This document shows, in pieces, positions 12,201 to 24,400 of a DNA stretch of 64,000 nucleotides. Position numbers and translations under genes: made by a program. Origin of the DNA: Gavia stellata (Eukaryota > Chordata > Aves > Gaviiformes > Gaviidae); assembly GCF_030936135.1 (NCBI RefSeq), contig NC_082632.1, forward strand, positions 186,001-250,000. Direction: 5' to 3'. Below the pieces are notes generated by a model. The model searched no databases. It saw nothing but the letters and a program-made list of their open reading frames with translations, and was not told where the DNA came from. Each line of letters opens with the position of its first letter. Positions within the stretch are counted from its first letter, which is position 1.

Positions 12201-15200
12201 CGCCGCCGTGGGGGCCACCTCGTAGGGTCCCCCCCCCTTCCGGCGTCTCCCAAAAATCGCCGCCGCCGCCGCCGCCGCGTTGTGGGGGGGGCGGCCCTAA
12301 AAGTCGGGGGCCGCCTGGGATCCCCGGGCCTGGGGGGAGGCCGGGTCCCCCCCCGCCGCCTCCGTGGGGTCCTGTGGGGGGGGAGAGAGAGAGAGAAAAT
12401 AGGGGGTGAGGAGGGGGTGCGGGTGACACCCCCGCGTCACCGCCGCTGTCCCCCCCCCCGGGGTGTCACTTACCCGGCATGGGCCCCCCCGGCGGGAAGT
12501 GCTGCATGGCCTTGGGGCCGGGCGGGAAGCCGTTGGCCATGGGGCCGGGGCCCAGCAAGCCGTGGGGCACTGTGGGGAGGAAAAGGGGGGGGCGGTTAGG
12601 AAAAGGGGGGACCCCCGGCCCCCCCAAAGCCCCCCCCCCCCCAAGTCACCGTGTCCCCAACTGCCAAGTAGGGGACGGGGGCTGTGTCCCCCGCCCCGTG
12701 TCTCCATAAGCGGGGGGGTGTCCCCAATTTTAAGGGGGGTGGCGTGTCCCTAAGTGGACCCCCCCCAAGTGTCACCCCAGAGGGACGCGGGGTCCCCAGG
12801 GGCGCCCAGAGTGTGTCCCCAAATTAAGGGGAACCCCAGTGCCGCGCCCCCCCCCCATGTCACCCTGGAGGACACAGGGTCCCCAAGAGCGCCCAGATAA
12901 TGTCCCCAAAGCCAGGGGGGGCCCAAAACCCCCCAGAGGGGGACACAGGGTCCCCAACCGTCCCCAGATCGTGTCCCCAAACCAAAGGGACCCCCAATAC
13001 CCCCCCCCATCACCCCCAGAGGGGGACACGGGGTCCCCAGGTGCCACCCAGGCAATGTCCCCAAGCTGAGGGGACACAGCTCCCCCTCCACGTCACCTCC
13101 CACCAGAGAGGGGACAGGTCCCCAGGCTGAGGGGACCCCAACGTCCCCCCCGCCGTGTCCCCAAACCCAGGGGACACCCGTGTCACCCCTCGGGGTGGGG
13201 GGGACAGGTCCCCAGCAGCGCTTAAAGCACATCCCCACTTCAAGGGGACCCCCCGTCACGTCACCCCCCGGCACAGGGGACACGTTGCTGGCAGTGCCCC
13301 AGCCCACAAGGACAGTTGGGGACACGTGTCACACGTCCCCAACCCACAGTGACACCCCCCCCCCCCCCAAAAAAAGTGCCCCCGTGTCCCCTCAGGGATG
13401 GGGGGTGATGCCCAGAGGACCCCGGTGTCACCCCAAGCTGAGGGGACACCCCCCCCACAGTGTCACCCCAGGCCACAGCCCAGAGCGTGTCCCCAAATTG
13501 AGGGGACCCCCAGGAGTGGGGACAGGGTCCCTGGCATGTCCCCGAGCTGAGCGGACCCCACGTCACCCTGAGGCGGGGGACAGAGTCCCCAAAACTGCCT
13601 GGAGCATGTCCCCAAGCTGAGGGGACCCCCATGTCACACCGGGGCAGGGGACAGTGTCACCAAGTGTGTCCCCAAGTCAGGAGCACCCCGACATCCCCAT
13701 CACGGTGCTGCAGTGTCCCCAACTGTGTCCCCAGCATGTCCCCAAGCCAAGATCACCCCTATGTCCCCACGGGGGCAGGGGACAGTGTCACCAAGTGTGT
13801 CCCCAAGCCAAAAGCACCCCTAATTCCCTGCCAGGGCACTGGGCAGTGTCCCCAGCTGTGTCCCCATCGTGTCCCCAAGCCGAGGCCAGCCCCATGTCCC
13901 CGCTGGGGCACCGTACAGTGTCCCCAGCTGTCCCCTGAGCGTGTCCCCAAGCTAAGGGCACCCTTATGTCCCTGCCAGGGCACCCGACAGTGTCCCCAGC
14001 TGTGTCCTGACCATGTCCCCAAGCCAAAGGCAGCCCCATGTCCCCGCTGGGGCAGGGGACAGTGTCACCAAGCGTGTCCCCAAGCCAAAAGCACCCCCAC
14101 ATCCTTCCTGGGGCAGGGGACAGTGTCCCCAACAATGTCCCGGTCGTGTCCCCAAGCTGAAAACACCCTGTACGTCCCTGCCTGGGCACTGGACAGTGTC
14201 CCCAACTGTGTCCCCAGCATGTCCCCAAGCCAAGGGCACCCTTATGACCCCGCTGAGGCAGGAGACAGTGTCCCCAAGTGTGTCCCCAAGCCAAGAGCAC
14301 CCCGACATCCCCGTCAGGGTGCTGCACAGTGTCCCCAACTGTGTCCCCAAGCCAAGGGCTGCCCCATGTCCCTCCTGAGAGAGAGGACAGTGTCCCCAGG
14401 TGTGTCCCCAAGCCAAGGGCTGCCCCGTGTCCCCGCTGGGGCACTGTATAGTGTCCCCAACTGTGTCCCCAGCATGTCCCCACGTCAAGGACGCCCCTAT
14501 GTCCCCGCTGGGGCAGGGGAGAGTGTCCCCGAGCGCGTCCCCAAGCCAAGAGCACCCCGACATCCCCGCCAGGGTGCCGCCGTGTCCCCAGCTGTGCCCT
14601 GCTCGTGTCCCCAAGCCAAGGGCTGTCCCACGCTCCCCGCTGGGGCAGGGGACAGCGTCCCCAAGCGTGTCCCCAAGCCGAGAGCACCCCTACGCCCCCC
14701 CCTGCCCCACTGAGGCACAAACCAGGGGCCTGGCAGCCCCCCACACCCCTCCCCACGCTGCCACCCCCCCCCACGGGTGACAGGGTGTCCCCTCCCCGGC
14801 TCCCCGACGTCCCCCGCTCACCTCCGCTCGGCCCCGGCGGCTGAGCCTGCAGATTTCCCAACAAATGTTTGATTTTATCCGAATAATCCGGTTGTTTCAT
14901 CAATTCCTCCGCTTTGTGGGTGCTGGGCCCACCCTGAGGGGGGGGAGGACAGAGAGTGAGCGCTGGGGGAGGGGGAAAAAAAGGGGGTACCCCCTTCCCC
15001 TCCCCCGCAGCGCCGCCGCCGCCCCCCCCCTTTGTGTCACCCCGTTACGGGGGGGTCTGTGCTGGGGAGGAGGGAGGGGCCGGTTACCATGATGGAGGTG
15101 AGGATCTCCTGCATGTTGATGGGGGCGGCGGGCGCCGGTCCCTGGGGGCTTTTACCGGCCCCCACGCTCCCCATCAGGTTGGCCAGCACCGGGGGGAGCT

Positions 15201-18200
15201 TGGCACCGCCGGCACCGCCGCCGGCATCCGGGGAGGGCGAGGCGGCGCCGGTTTCCAATCCTTCGGGATAGGCGACCTCCTCGGCGGAGCAGTCCTGGGG
15301 AGGGCAGAGATAGGGGTGAGGGGCGGGGGGCTGCGCTATTTTTTGGGGGTGGGGGGGGGTGGGGGGGGGGCTATGGCGGCGTGGCACGGCGCGGTCCGGC
15401 ACGGCGTCGGCGCTTACCTCGTCCAGCGGGATCAGTTTGGGCGGCAGCGGTTCGTAGGATTCCGGATCGGGTTCGTGGGGGCTGTCTGGGACGCTGGTTG
15501 GGGAGGGAGGTGGGGAGGGGGGAAGGAAAAAGGGGGGGTCAGAGGTCGGTGGATCACTGGGATCCGGTGCTGTTGTGCCCCTCCCAGGGGATCCACAGGG
15601 ATCTGGACCCCCAAGAGCTCCCCCCCACCGACTCTAGATCCTCAAATCCTGGGTGTCATCCCCCCCAGACTCTGGATCCTCAGGGATCCTGTGTGTCCCA
15701 TCCCCCAAAGACTCTAGATCCTCAAATCCTGGGTGTCATCCCCCCCAGACTCTGGATCCTCAGGGATCCTGTGTGTCCCATCCCCCAAAGACTTTGGATC
15801 CTCAGGGATCCTGTGTGTGTGTGTCCCCAGACTCTGGATCCTCAGGGATCCTGTGTTTCCCCCCCAACCAAGACTTTGGATCCTCAGGGATCCTGTGTGT
15901 GTCCCCCCCCAGACTTTGGATTCTCAGGGATCCTGTGTTTCCCCCCCAACCAAGACTTTGGATCCTCAGGGATCCTGTGTGTCACCCCCACCAAAGACTT
16001 TGGATCCTCAGGGATCCTGTGTGTTCCGTCCCCCAAAGACTTTGGATCCTCAGGGATCCTGTGTGTCCCAACCACCAAAGACTCTGGATCCTCAGGGATC
16101 CTGTGTGTCCCGTCCCCCAAAGACTTTGGATCCTCAGGGATCCTGTGTGTGTCCCCGCCCCGACTCTGGATCCTCAGGGATCCTGTGTGTCCCGTCCCCC
16201 AAAAGACTTTGGATCCTCAGGGATCCTGTGTGTCCCCCCCACCAAGACTCTGGATCCTCAGGGATCCTATAGGCTCCAAAATGCTCCTCCTGGCGCCAGA
16301 TCCTTGGGGATCCCGGGAGATTCAGGCCCCAACAATCTGCTCCCACCACCTGACTTTGGATCTGTGGGGAGCTCAGTCCCAAAAACCTCCCTATTAGTTC
16401 TGGATCCTCACAGATCCCTGGGGAACTGGGCCCCCAAACCCTCACTCCCCGACTCTGGATCCTCAGGGATCCCAGGGGATGTGGGCTCTGAAAACCTACC
16501 CCCTGGCTCTGGATCCTCACAGATCCCAGGGGGTCCAAGCCCTGAAAACCTCTCCCCTCCCCTGGCTCTGGATCCTCACAGATCCCAGGGGGTCCGAGCC
16601 CTGAAAACCTCTCCCCTCCCCTGGCTCTGGATCCTCACAGATCCCAGGGGATCCGAGCCCTGAAAACCTCTCCCCTCCCCTGGCTCTGGATCCTCACAGA
16701 TCCCAGGGGATCTGAGCCCTGAAAACCTCTCCCCTCCCCTGGCTCTGGATCCTCACAGATCCCAGGGGATCTGAGCCCTGAAAACCTCTCCCCTCCCCTG
16801 GCTCTGGATCCTCACAGATCCCAGGGGGTCCGAGCCCTGAAAACCTCTCCCCTCCCCTGGCTCTGGATCCTCACAGATCCCAGGGGGTCCGAGCCCTGAA
16901 AACCTCTCCCCTCCCCTGGCTCCGGATCATCGGGGATCTGGGCTCCAAAAACCTTCCCTCTGCCTCGGGATCCTCACTGATCCCAAGGGATCTGGGCCCC
17001 CAAAAGCCTTCCCTCCAACTCTGGACCCTCTAAGATGCCACGGAATCTGGGCCCCGACCCCCCTCAGCTCTGGATCCTCAGGAATCCCAGGGGATCTGGG
17101 CCCCGAAAACCTCCCCTACGGCTCTGGATTCTCAGGGATCCTGGAAGACTTGGGCCCCAGCAATGAGCTCCCGCTTTCAGATCCCTGAAGGTCCCAAAGG
17201 ATCTGGGCTCCAGCAACCTTTCCCCGGGCTCTAGATCCACAGAGATCCCAGGAGGATCCAGACTCCGGCACAGTCTCTGCCCAGCCCCTGGATCCCTACA
17301 GATCCTCGGGCCAGGGGCAATCGAGCCTCTGACCCTGTTAATCCCAGGGGAACCCGGGCTCCCACAACTCCCACCCATGAGGTTGTACAGCTCCTGCCCA
17401 GCCTCCAGCAGCAGATCCACAGGGATCCTGAGGACACCCAGCTCTGGATCCCGAGGGATCTCCGGGATCTGAGCTCCAGACACATCCCACAACCCCTGGG
17501 TGCAAGGATCCTTAAAGCCGCACCATGAAGATGCCTCACACATGATGCACCCGATCCCTAGGAATCCCCCGAGCCCGCTGGGTGGATCCAGAGGATCTGG
17601 GCTCCCCCCAGGCTGTGGATCCTCAGGGATCCAGGAAGATCCCAGCTCCATCACCTTACCACAGCCCACACGCCATCTCCACCCAGGATGCCTCTGTGGA
17701 GCCTCACCCCAGGAAGTATCAATCCCATTAATCCCGGGGAGGGGGATCAGGGTGCCGGGGATCCCGCCCCGCCCTGATCCAAGGGATTGGCTGGGGCGAT
17801 CCACTTCCCAAACGGATGGAAAGTGGGGGGGGATTCGGGCAGCTCCTTGCAAGGAGAGGGGAAATCCACGGTTCTGAGTCCGCTATCAAGAGCGGGCTCT
17901 TCCCTGAGCTGGGCTGACAGGGGATTCCCAGGGGATCTACTCACCTCTCCTTGGACAGAAAGATCTCCTGCAAGATCCCTTTCTCCCTCTCGGCCTGAGT
18001 GAAGCGTTCCCGGCTGCCGCTGCCCGGCACCACGAGGGGAGCGGGGAGATCCAGGAGCTTGGGATAAAGCCAGGGCACCTTCTCCTCCATGGTGTCGTGG
18101 CTGAGGCGCCGGGCCGTCTCGAAGGCGTGGCGATCCATCAGCATCTCCCGCTTGGCCGCTTCCCCAAAATCCTTGATCTTGTTGACGTTGACTGCCGGGA

Positions 18201-21200
18201 GGGGAAACGGACAACAGCGTCAACCCCAGAAGTTTGGGGACACTGAGGTGGCGGTGGAGGGGACACGCAGATACGCGGGGAAGGGACGGGGCTCACCTCG
18301 TTCGGTCTCGTCCAGTTCGAAGTAGAAGTATTCGCGGAGTTTGCTCTCCTCCGGCCAACTCACCGTTTTCTTTTTCCGCCCTTTTTTGGTGAGCTGGCCG
18401 CTTTCCGGCGGGTTTTCGCTGGCTTTGCCGTCACCGCTCGCCTCCGCCGAGCCTGCGGGAGGAACCAGGAGGGGCTCAGCACCCATATTAAACCCCCCAC
18501 CACCACCCATGGTTCTCCCCCTTCCTTGTCACCCCCCCCGACTTACAGGTCTCCATCGGTTCCGGCACTTCCACGGCCGGTACCGGTGTGCCGGGTCGAT
18601 CCGTCTCCATCGGCTCCGAGGCGGCAGCAGGCTCCGGGGAGGAAGGTTTGGCGGAGCTGGCTTCAGGAGCCGGCTTCCCCTCGAAGGGGCTGGGCTGCAG
18701 GGAGAGAGAAGAGGGTGGTTATTATTGGGGGGGGGGTCTCGACAAGGAGGGGACCCCAATATCCGGGGACGGAACCCCAATATCCGGGGAGACTCCTCAC
18801 CTTGGCCGCCGTGGGGGACAAGACCTTCTTCTTCTTCTTAATCTTGATGCCGGGGATGGGAGCGGAGTTGAGGGCGTCGAGGAAGCCGAGCCCTTCCATG
18901 GCTGCGGGAAGGAGGGGAGGTGTCACCCAAAACCCCCCAAATTGTCCCCAAAAAGGCAGCGAAGGGTCCCCCAAAAAGGCACCAAAAGGGCGCCAAATTG
19001 TCCTCCAAAAATTGTCCCCAAAAAGGCCCCCAGGTGTCCCTCAAAAAGGGACTCAAAGTGTCCCCAAAAAGGCACCCAAATCATCCCCAAAACGGCACCC
19101 AGGTGTCACCCAAAACCACCCAAACTGTCCCCAAAAAGGCACCCAAAGCGTCCCCAAAAGAAGGCAAGTTGTCCCCAAAAAGGCACCCAAAGCGTCCGCA
19201 GATTGGCACCCATACCATCCCCAAAACAGCCCCCAAAGTGTCCCCAAAAAGGCACCCAGGTGTCACCCAAACCCACCCAATTTGTGCCCAAAAAGGGCAC
19301 CCAAAGCGTCCCCAAAAACGGCCCCCGATTTGTCCCCAAAAAGGCACCCAAATTGTCCCCCCCACTCACGCTGGGGCGGGATGATCTTGACTTTGATCTC
19401 CTTGGTGGCGTTGGGCGCCGTGTTCAGGGGTTTGTATTTCTTCTCGGCAAGAGGAACGTCTCCGGGAAGGGAGGAGATGCTGCGGGAAAGGGAGGGAAGC
19501 AGGTCAGGCGCCGGGAAGGATCCCAAAAATGGCCTCCAGCCCCCCAAAATCAGCCCCAAGACGCTCAAAAGTGAGTTCGAGTGCCCCAAGAGCAGGTCCG
19601 AGGCCCTCAAAAGCAGCCTGAGACCCCCAAAAGCAGGTCCAAGACCCTCAAAAGCAGCCCGAGACCCTGAAAAGCTGCCCCAAGCCCCCCAAAAGCTGCC
19701 CCAAGCCCCCCAAAAGCTGCCCCAAGCCCCCCAAAAGCTGCCCCAAGCCCCCCAGCCCCACCCCCAGACTCACTTTTGCCTCTTTATGGGCATCGGTTTC
19801 AAATTGTATTTATCGGCAGTCGAAGAAGAGTTGATTTTCTTCACGGGCGCTAACGAAGGCGTCTCCATTTCCAGCCCTGTTTTGGCGGGGAGGGGGGAAA
19901 CATTGTCAGTGTGTCCCCCTGCAGAATCCCACGAGTGACCGCAGCCCCTTAAATTCCCTAAAATCCCCCAAACCCCTCCGTCGCCCCACGGGACGGAAGG
20001 GGAATTACCGGTGGAGCGGAATTTGGCGTGGCTGGGAGCGGTGGTGCGCAGGGATTTGGGTTTCTCCCGCTTCTTCTCCGGCATCTCCTCGGTTTTAGCC
20101 TCGGTTTTGGCTTCTTGGGGTTTCTCCTGGACAGGCGTTTTGCTTTTGTTTTCTTCTTTCCGCTTCTTTTTATCCCGTTCTGGGGGAAAAAAAGACAGGA
20201 AAAGGGTGAGATGCTGCTGTTGGATTGAGGGGGGGGAAGAAGGAGGGGCACGGAACGGGGCTCACCGGTCGGCTGGGCGCTGCTCTGGGAGCGGATGACG
20301 CCCATCCAGTCGCTGACAAGGATGGAGGCGAGGCGGCGCAGCTCTGCAGGGAGAGAAGCGGTTAAGGGGGGGGATTTGGGGGGGGTTCAGGGGGTTTTGG
20401 GCGGTCTGAGGGATTTTGGGGGGGTCTGGGGGGGTGCTCACCTTCATCGTCGCTTGATTTGCTGAGCTGCTTCACCAGCTTGGCTGTGTTGTTCTGGAAA
20501 AGACGGAGAGCTGCGGTGAGCAGCAGCGTGTGGGGGGACAAAAGCTACCCCAGGTGGGGACAAAAGCCACCCTGGGGACCCAAAAATCACCCAGGGGGGG
20601 ACAAAAGCCACCCTGGGGACCCAAAAATCACCCGGGGGGGGACAAAAGCCACCCTGGGGACCCAAAAATCACCCGGGGGGGGGACAAAAGCCACCCTGGG
20701 GACCCAAAAATCACCCGGGGGGGACACAAAAGCCACCCCAGGGAAACAAAAGTCATCTTGAGGGACACAAAAGCCACCCTGGGGGTCCCAAAAGCCACCT
20801 TGGGGGACCCAAATGCCACCCTGGGGCGGGGGGGGGGACACATGGTGGCCACCCCAACCTGTTTGAGGTGGTCGACGGTGAGGGGCAGGTGCTGCAGGGT
20901 GAGGAGGATCTGCTGCAGGAAGGGGACGTTGTTGGAGGCTTTGGAGCTGGTGAGCCACGTGTTGAGCAGCTTGTAACCCCCGATCCGGATAAATCTAGAG
21001 GAAAAAGAGGAAAAATCAATCAGGATCCGGCCAGGAGGGGGTGACCCCCCCAAATCCTGCTTGCCTGGACAGCCCTGGACCCCCCCCTCACTGCTCTTAC
21101 TTAGCCAGGATGTCCTGCGCCCGCGTCTGCAGCAAGATATTCAAGTAGATGCAGCGACTCACCATCTTCTGCGAGTCCTTCATTAAGCTGGTTAACGAGA

Positions 21201-21391
21201 AACGAGGCGTCAGACCCCCCCCGCCGTGTCGCGGTGACATGGCGGGGGGGTGTCGGGGACATGGGGGACGTTTTGGGGACTCACTTGAAGATTTTGGTGA
21301 TGCCCTCCGTGCTCTTGACCTCGCCATCGCGGCCCAGGAAGCAGTCCAAGCCCTTGAGGAGCTCCTTGGGGTCGATGGGGCCTGAGCCCAT
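9265..21391 (-). CDS. PPP1R10: PPP1R10 (PNUTS), PP1 nuclear targeting subunit
   Basis: Nuclear scaffold that brings protein phosphatase 1 to chromatin and RNA polymerase II (PTW/PP1 complex). Coding exons, 5' to 3' on the minus strand: 21391-21285, 21187-21101, 20994-20859, 20493-20442, 20343-20266, 20179-20009, 19876-19774, 19479-19370, 18901-18801, 18694-18547, 18452-18297, 18191-17945, 15481-15418, 15294-15088, 14933-14822, 12569-12474, 12371-11965, 9374-9265. The start [16 protein letters not shown] matches the family; the exon begins at 21403 with 12 bases of 5' UTR. The N-terminal TFIIS-like domain ([20 protein letters not shown]) is intact. The PP1-docking RVxF motif is KKTVSWPEE. The Gly/Pro-rich C-terminus ends in a CCCH finger ([20 protein letters not shown]) and VNGPPLP. 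Two apparent frame breaks in exon 12371-11965 fall in C runs at 12169-12177 and 12089-12098; correct-looking RGG-type sequence continues in the next frame each time, so assembly error is likely. Predicted length about 830 aa against about 940 in mammals, because the C-terminal HRPHEGPGG-type repeats are few. Confidence 0.96.
9640..10050. repeat. CTATGGGGC-rich tandem repeat, PPP1R10 intron
   Basis: Degenerate copies of CTATGGGGCTGGCTCTGGCTGTGGGGATGAGCCCCATAGCGCCCCAAT-type units of about 100 bp, for example near 9745 and 9830, in the last PPP1R10 intron. Confidence 0.75.
10195..11590. repeat. 41-bp minisatellite, PPP1R10 intron
   Basis: About 33 copies of a roughly 41-bp unit carrying TGTTCTAGAGCCGGGCTGAG and CTCCCAGCATGCCCTGC. 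Copies differ by a few bases and some are truncated. It occupies the intron between exons 9374 and 11965. Confidence 0.95.
12700..14720. repeat. GTGTCCCCAAGC minisatellite, PPP1R10 intron
   Basis: Starts as degenerate GGTCCCCAA/GGGGACCCC copies (12700-13620) and becomes regular from 13620 with units of roughly 60-85 bp containing GTGTCCCCAAGCCAAGAGCA and GGGGCAGGGGACAGTGT. A 360-codon plus-strand frame through it is a by-product of the repeat. Confidence 0.93.
15590..16300. repeat. GGATCCTCAGGGATCCTGTGTGT minisatellite
   Basis: About 17 copies of a 37-48 bp unit with core TTGGATCCTCAGGGATCCTG, in the 2.5-kb PPP1R10 intron between exons 15481 and 17945. The core holds overlapping GGATCC half-palindromes. 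Confidence 0.95.
16480..16930. repeat. Homogeneous 59-bp minisatellite
   Basis: Seven nearly identical 59-bp copies containing CTGGCTCTGGATCCTCACAG and GAGCCCTGAAAACCTCTCCC. The unit clearly derives from the neighbouring 15590-16300 array, since both contain CTCTGGATCCTCA. The flank 16930-17640 carries more decayed copies. Confidence 0.95.
16930..17640. repeat. Decayed GGATCC-type repeats
   Basis: Scattered CTCTGGATCCTCAGGGATCC and GATCTGGGCCCC motifs, too diverged to give a clear period. No coding potential seen. Confidence 0.6.
18910..19365. repeat. CCCCAAAAAGGCACCCAAA repeat, PPP1R10 intron
   Basis: Tandem 22-30 bp units with core GTCCCCAAAAAGGCACC fill the intron between exons 18901 and 19370. 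Confidence 0.9.
19560..19765. repeat. CCCCCAAAAGC repeat, PPP1R10 intron
   Basis: Short tandem units (19-28 bp). The last four copies contain GCTGCCCCAAGCCCCCCAAAA and are near perfect. Confidence 0.85.
20530..20835. repeat. 38-40 bp minisatellite, PPP1R10 intron
   Basis: Copies contain GACAAAAGCCACCCTGGGGA followed by CCCAAAAATCACCCGGGGGG; four are almost perfect. It lies between exons 20493 and 20859. Confidence 0.95.
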
Positions 21392-21409
21392 GGCAGAAAA
21401 GCCCTGGGG

Positions 21410-24400
21410 GGGGGACACAAAGGAGAGGGGGGGGTTAGGACAGCGGTGACAACCCTGTGTCCCCCTCAAGCCCTGTGTCACCCCCCCAAGCCCTGCCCCC
21501 CACCCCCCGACCCCAATTTTTGTCCCCTTTGAGAGGACGACAATGACAAACCCATCCCTGGAAACACTTTCGACCTCAGAAAGGGGGAAATCATCCCCAA
21601 AAATGCAGCTGTCCACAACTGGGGGGGGGAGAGGGGGGGTCTGAGGGACCCCAAGGGACACCGGGGGGGTTGTCACACCCCTCGCCGAGGTGACACAGCG
21701 GTGACAGAGTGGCCCCGGCTCATGTGTTTAACTGGCGCTGCCACCCCAGGGGACGGCGATTTCGGGCCACGCTGGGGACGCACTCCCCCCCCCAGGAACA
21801 GGGTGAGGGTACGGGGGGGGGGGGGGGGCACAGCACCCCCATTTTTAATCACACACCCCCCCCGCCCCCCCCCCCCCGAGTTTTACCCCAAGGGTTAATT
21901 AACAAGTCGGCGCTTAACGAGGCGCAGAGACCGAGGTGACGAACAGAAGGACACGGCGCGCTGGGAGAAGGGGACAGCGGTGACGGGGCAAGATTTGGGG
22001 GTGTCACCCCCCCCTCCCCAAATCCAGGACCGCAATTAAATCCACTAACGAATTAGCGCTGGCTATTAATTAGCAGGCTAATAATGAAGGCCAGCCACTG
22101 CTAACAACCAGACGCCCATCAGGTCCCTGACCCAAATCCAGCCCGACCGGCCCGAGGGGGGATTTCATCCTCCTGACGTCAACCGTCTTCTAATTACCGC
22201 TAATTAGAAGCTTCTCCGGCTTAATTACGCCCCGGTTTTGCTAACGAGGCGGAAAGGCAGCGGCTGCAAGGAGCTGGGCGGCTTTTTTTTTTTTTGGGGG
22301 GGGGGGACAGCCCCAAAATGCCACCAATTGGGGGGGGGGGGGGGCTGAAAAACACCCAAAATACCAATATGGGGGTGGGGAGCAGCACCCAGCCCCCTTT
22401 TCTCCTCACAGCGAGGACTTAACGAGCCAGGACTTCGTTAAGTGTGGTGTCCCCCCCCGCCAGGTTGATTAAAGGATACAGGCAGCCGAGGCCCCCCCCC
22501 GCCCCTTCTTGGGGGGGTATTTTTTTTGGGGGGGGGGGTCAACAAGCCAGGGACAAGCCACCCCTCTGAAAAGACACAAGAGCAAGTTAATCCGAGCACA
22601 AACCCCTCCAAAATATCCCCCCCTCGCAAAAAAAACCACAATTAAGGAGGGGGCAACTTTTTTTTACCCAAAATTGAGGGGTTTTAAGCACAAAAGTCCT
22701 TTGTAACCTTTGACCCGCCCACCATGACATGAGCCAAGACCTGACCTGCCGCCTGATGGGCTGGGGGGGGGACACAGGGTGTCCCCCCCCACCCTTGGGT
22801 GTCCCAGGGGTGCCCAGGCCACCGCTCGGGTGATGCGGGGGGGCCACAGCCCTGTCCCGGCTTGGGAGGGGGGTGTCTTTGTGCCCCCACCCAAAGGAAT
22901 TTGGGGGTTTACTCCCCATTTTGCGGTTGCCCCCCCATTTCGGGGCGGGGGGGGGAATCATACAGAAGCAAACACCGACCCGACAGCCCCCGGCACCTCC
23001 GCGTTGGGGTGAAACCGCTCAAATACCACCCGGGGGGGGTTAAAGAGGTACGGGGGGGACCCCAAAAAGCACCGAGCCCTTCCCCAAGGGGGTAAATCAC
23101 CTCTCGAGGGGGTAAATCACCTCTCGAGGGGGTGGGGGGCAAATCCACCCCCCCAAATTAAGGGGCGGGGGGGTCTTGGCCTAGTCCGGCCATGCCAGCA
23201 ACCAGCCACGAGGCTGAGGAAGGCCTGCCCCCCCCCCGCCGCCACATTTTTCCACCGCTTTTGCTCATTTCTCCCCCCAAAACCAGTTTTTTGGGGGACA
23301 GAACCCCCATTTTCGGCGAGGGGGGGGTCACGCAGACCCCGAAACCGCGGGTGAAGGAGGGGGGGGGCTGCCCGCTGTGGCCCCACCCCACCCCAAGGGG
23401 AAATGCTATCACTGGAAAGAGCGCTGGGAAGAAAAAAGCTCTCCCCCCGCGTCCGCCAGGCTTGATTTGGGGGGGAATTAATAAAAAATTAATCATTTTA
23501 TTAACAAAATTCCGTATTTCTTAAAAATTTCTCTGTTTTTAACCAAAGCCCTTCAGATTTGGGTGTCAAGTGTTTGGCTGGGGTGGGGGGAAAAGAATAG
23601 CTCCCGACCCAGCGCAGCATCCGCATGCACCGGGAGACGGATGGTAAAGAAAAAAAGGGGGATTTGGGATCTTTTTTTTTTAATTAAAAAATAGATAAAA
23701 ATGAAGGTTGTGAAATGTAATTAAGACCAGAAAGGTTTTTTTGCTTACCCGGCGGGTTGCGGTTGTTCCCCTCCCTTTTGCTGAAGTAAAACCAAGTTCC
23801 CTTCGCTTCCTAAGCCTGCACCGCACACAGCACCTCCGCGCTGCCAAAACGGGGCAAATTCATTGAAAATCGGGAAAAAATAGAGGATTTTTGGGGTGCG
23901 CCCCCCCCAAAAAATGACATTTTTTTGGGGGGGTGAAGCCCAGTGATAGCATTTCCCTGTCACGATAAATTAAAGGTTATAAGTTGCTTGAGGACGCTGT
24001 TCCCCCACCACCACCTCCACAAAACCACCACCCAAACCCACCGGGGGGGTCCCCAAAAAAAAAAAAAGGGGGGGGGGGAAAGGGGGGGTAAAAATAAAAA
24101 AAATAAAAAAAAGGGCCTGTTTTTGGGAGGAAAAAGGGGATTTTTGGCACAACCTACAAAAGAAGCAGCGGCCCGCAGGGTCCTACTCTGTACGGCACCG
24201 GGATCCTGCAGACGAAAGCCGGAGGGGGGGGTACGGTTAGAGCAGGATTGGGGTGGGGGGGGTCAGGATAAATTGAGGGGGGGGGGAAGATATGGGGGGG
24301 CCCCAGGCCGGCGGCGCGGTGGGAGGGGTTTGCCGGCAGCCGGTTGCATCAGCCGCGGCCGGCGGCGAGGCCCAGGCGCCATTTAGAAGCCGAAAAAATA

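Noticed and set aside
13631-14903. Long frames of 360 and 371 codons on opposite strands
   Set aside because: They are translations of the GTGTCCCCAAGC array inside a PPP1R10 intron.
15381-16663. Plus-strand frames of 336-338 codons with repeated GSSGILC/DPQGSC peptides
   Set aside because: They come from the GGATCCTCAGGGATCC minisatellite; the peptide periodicity follows the DNA unit.
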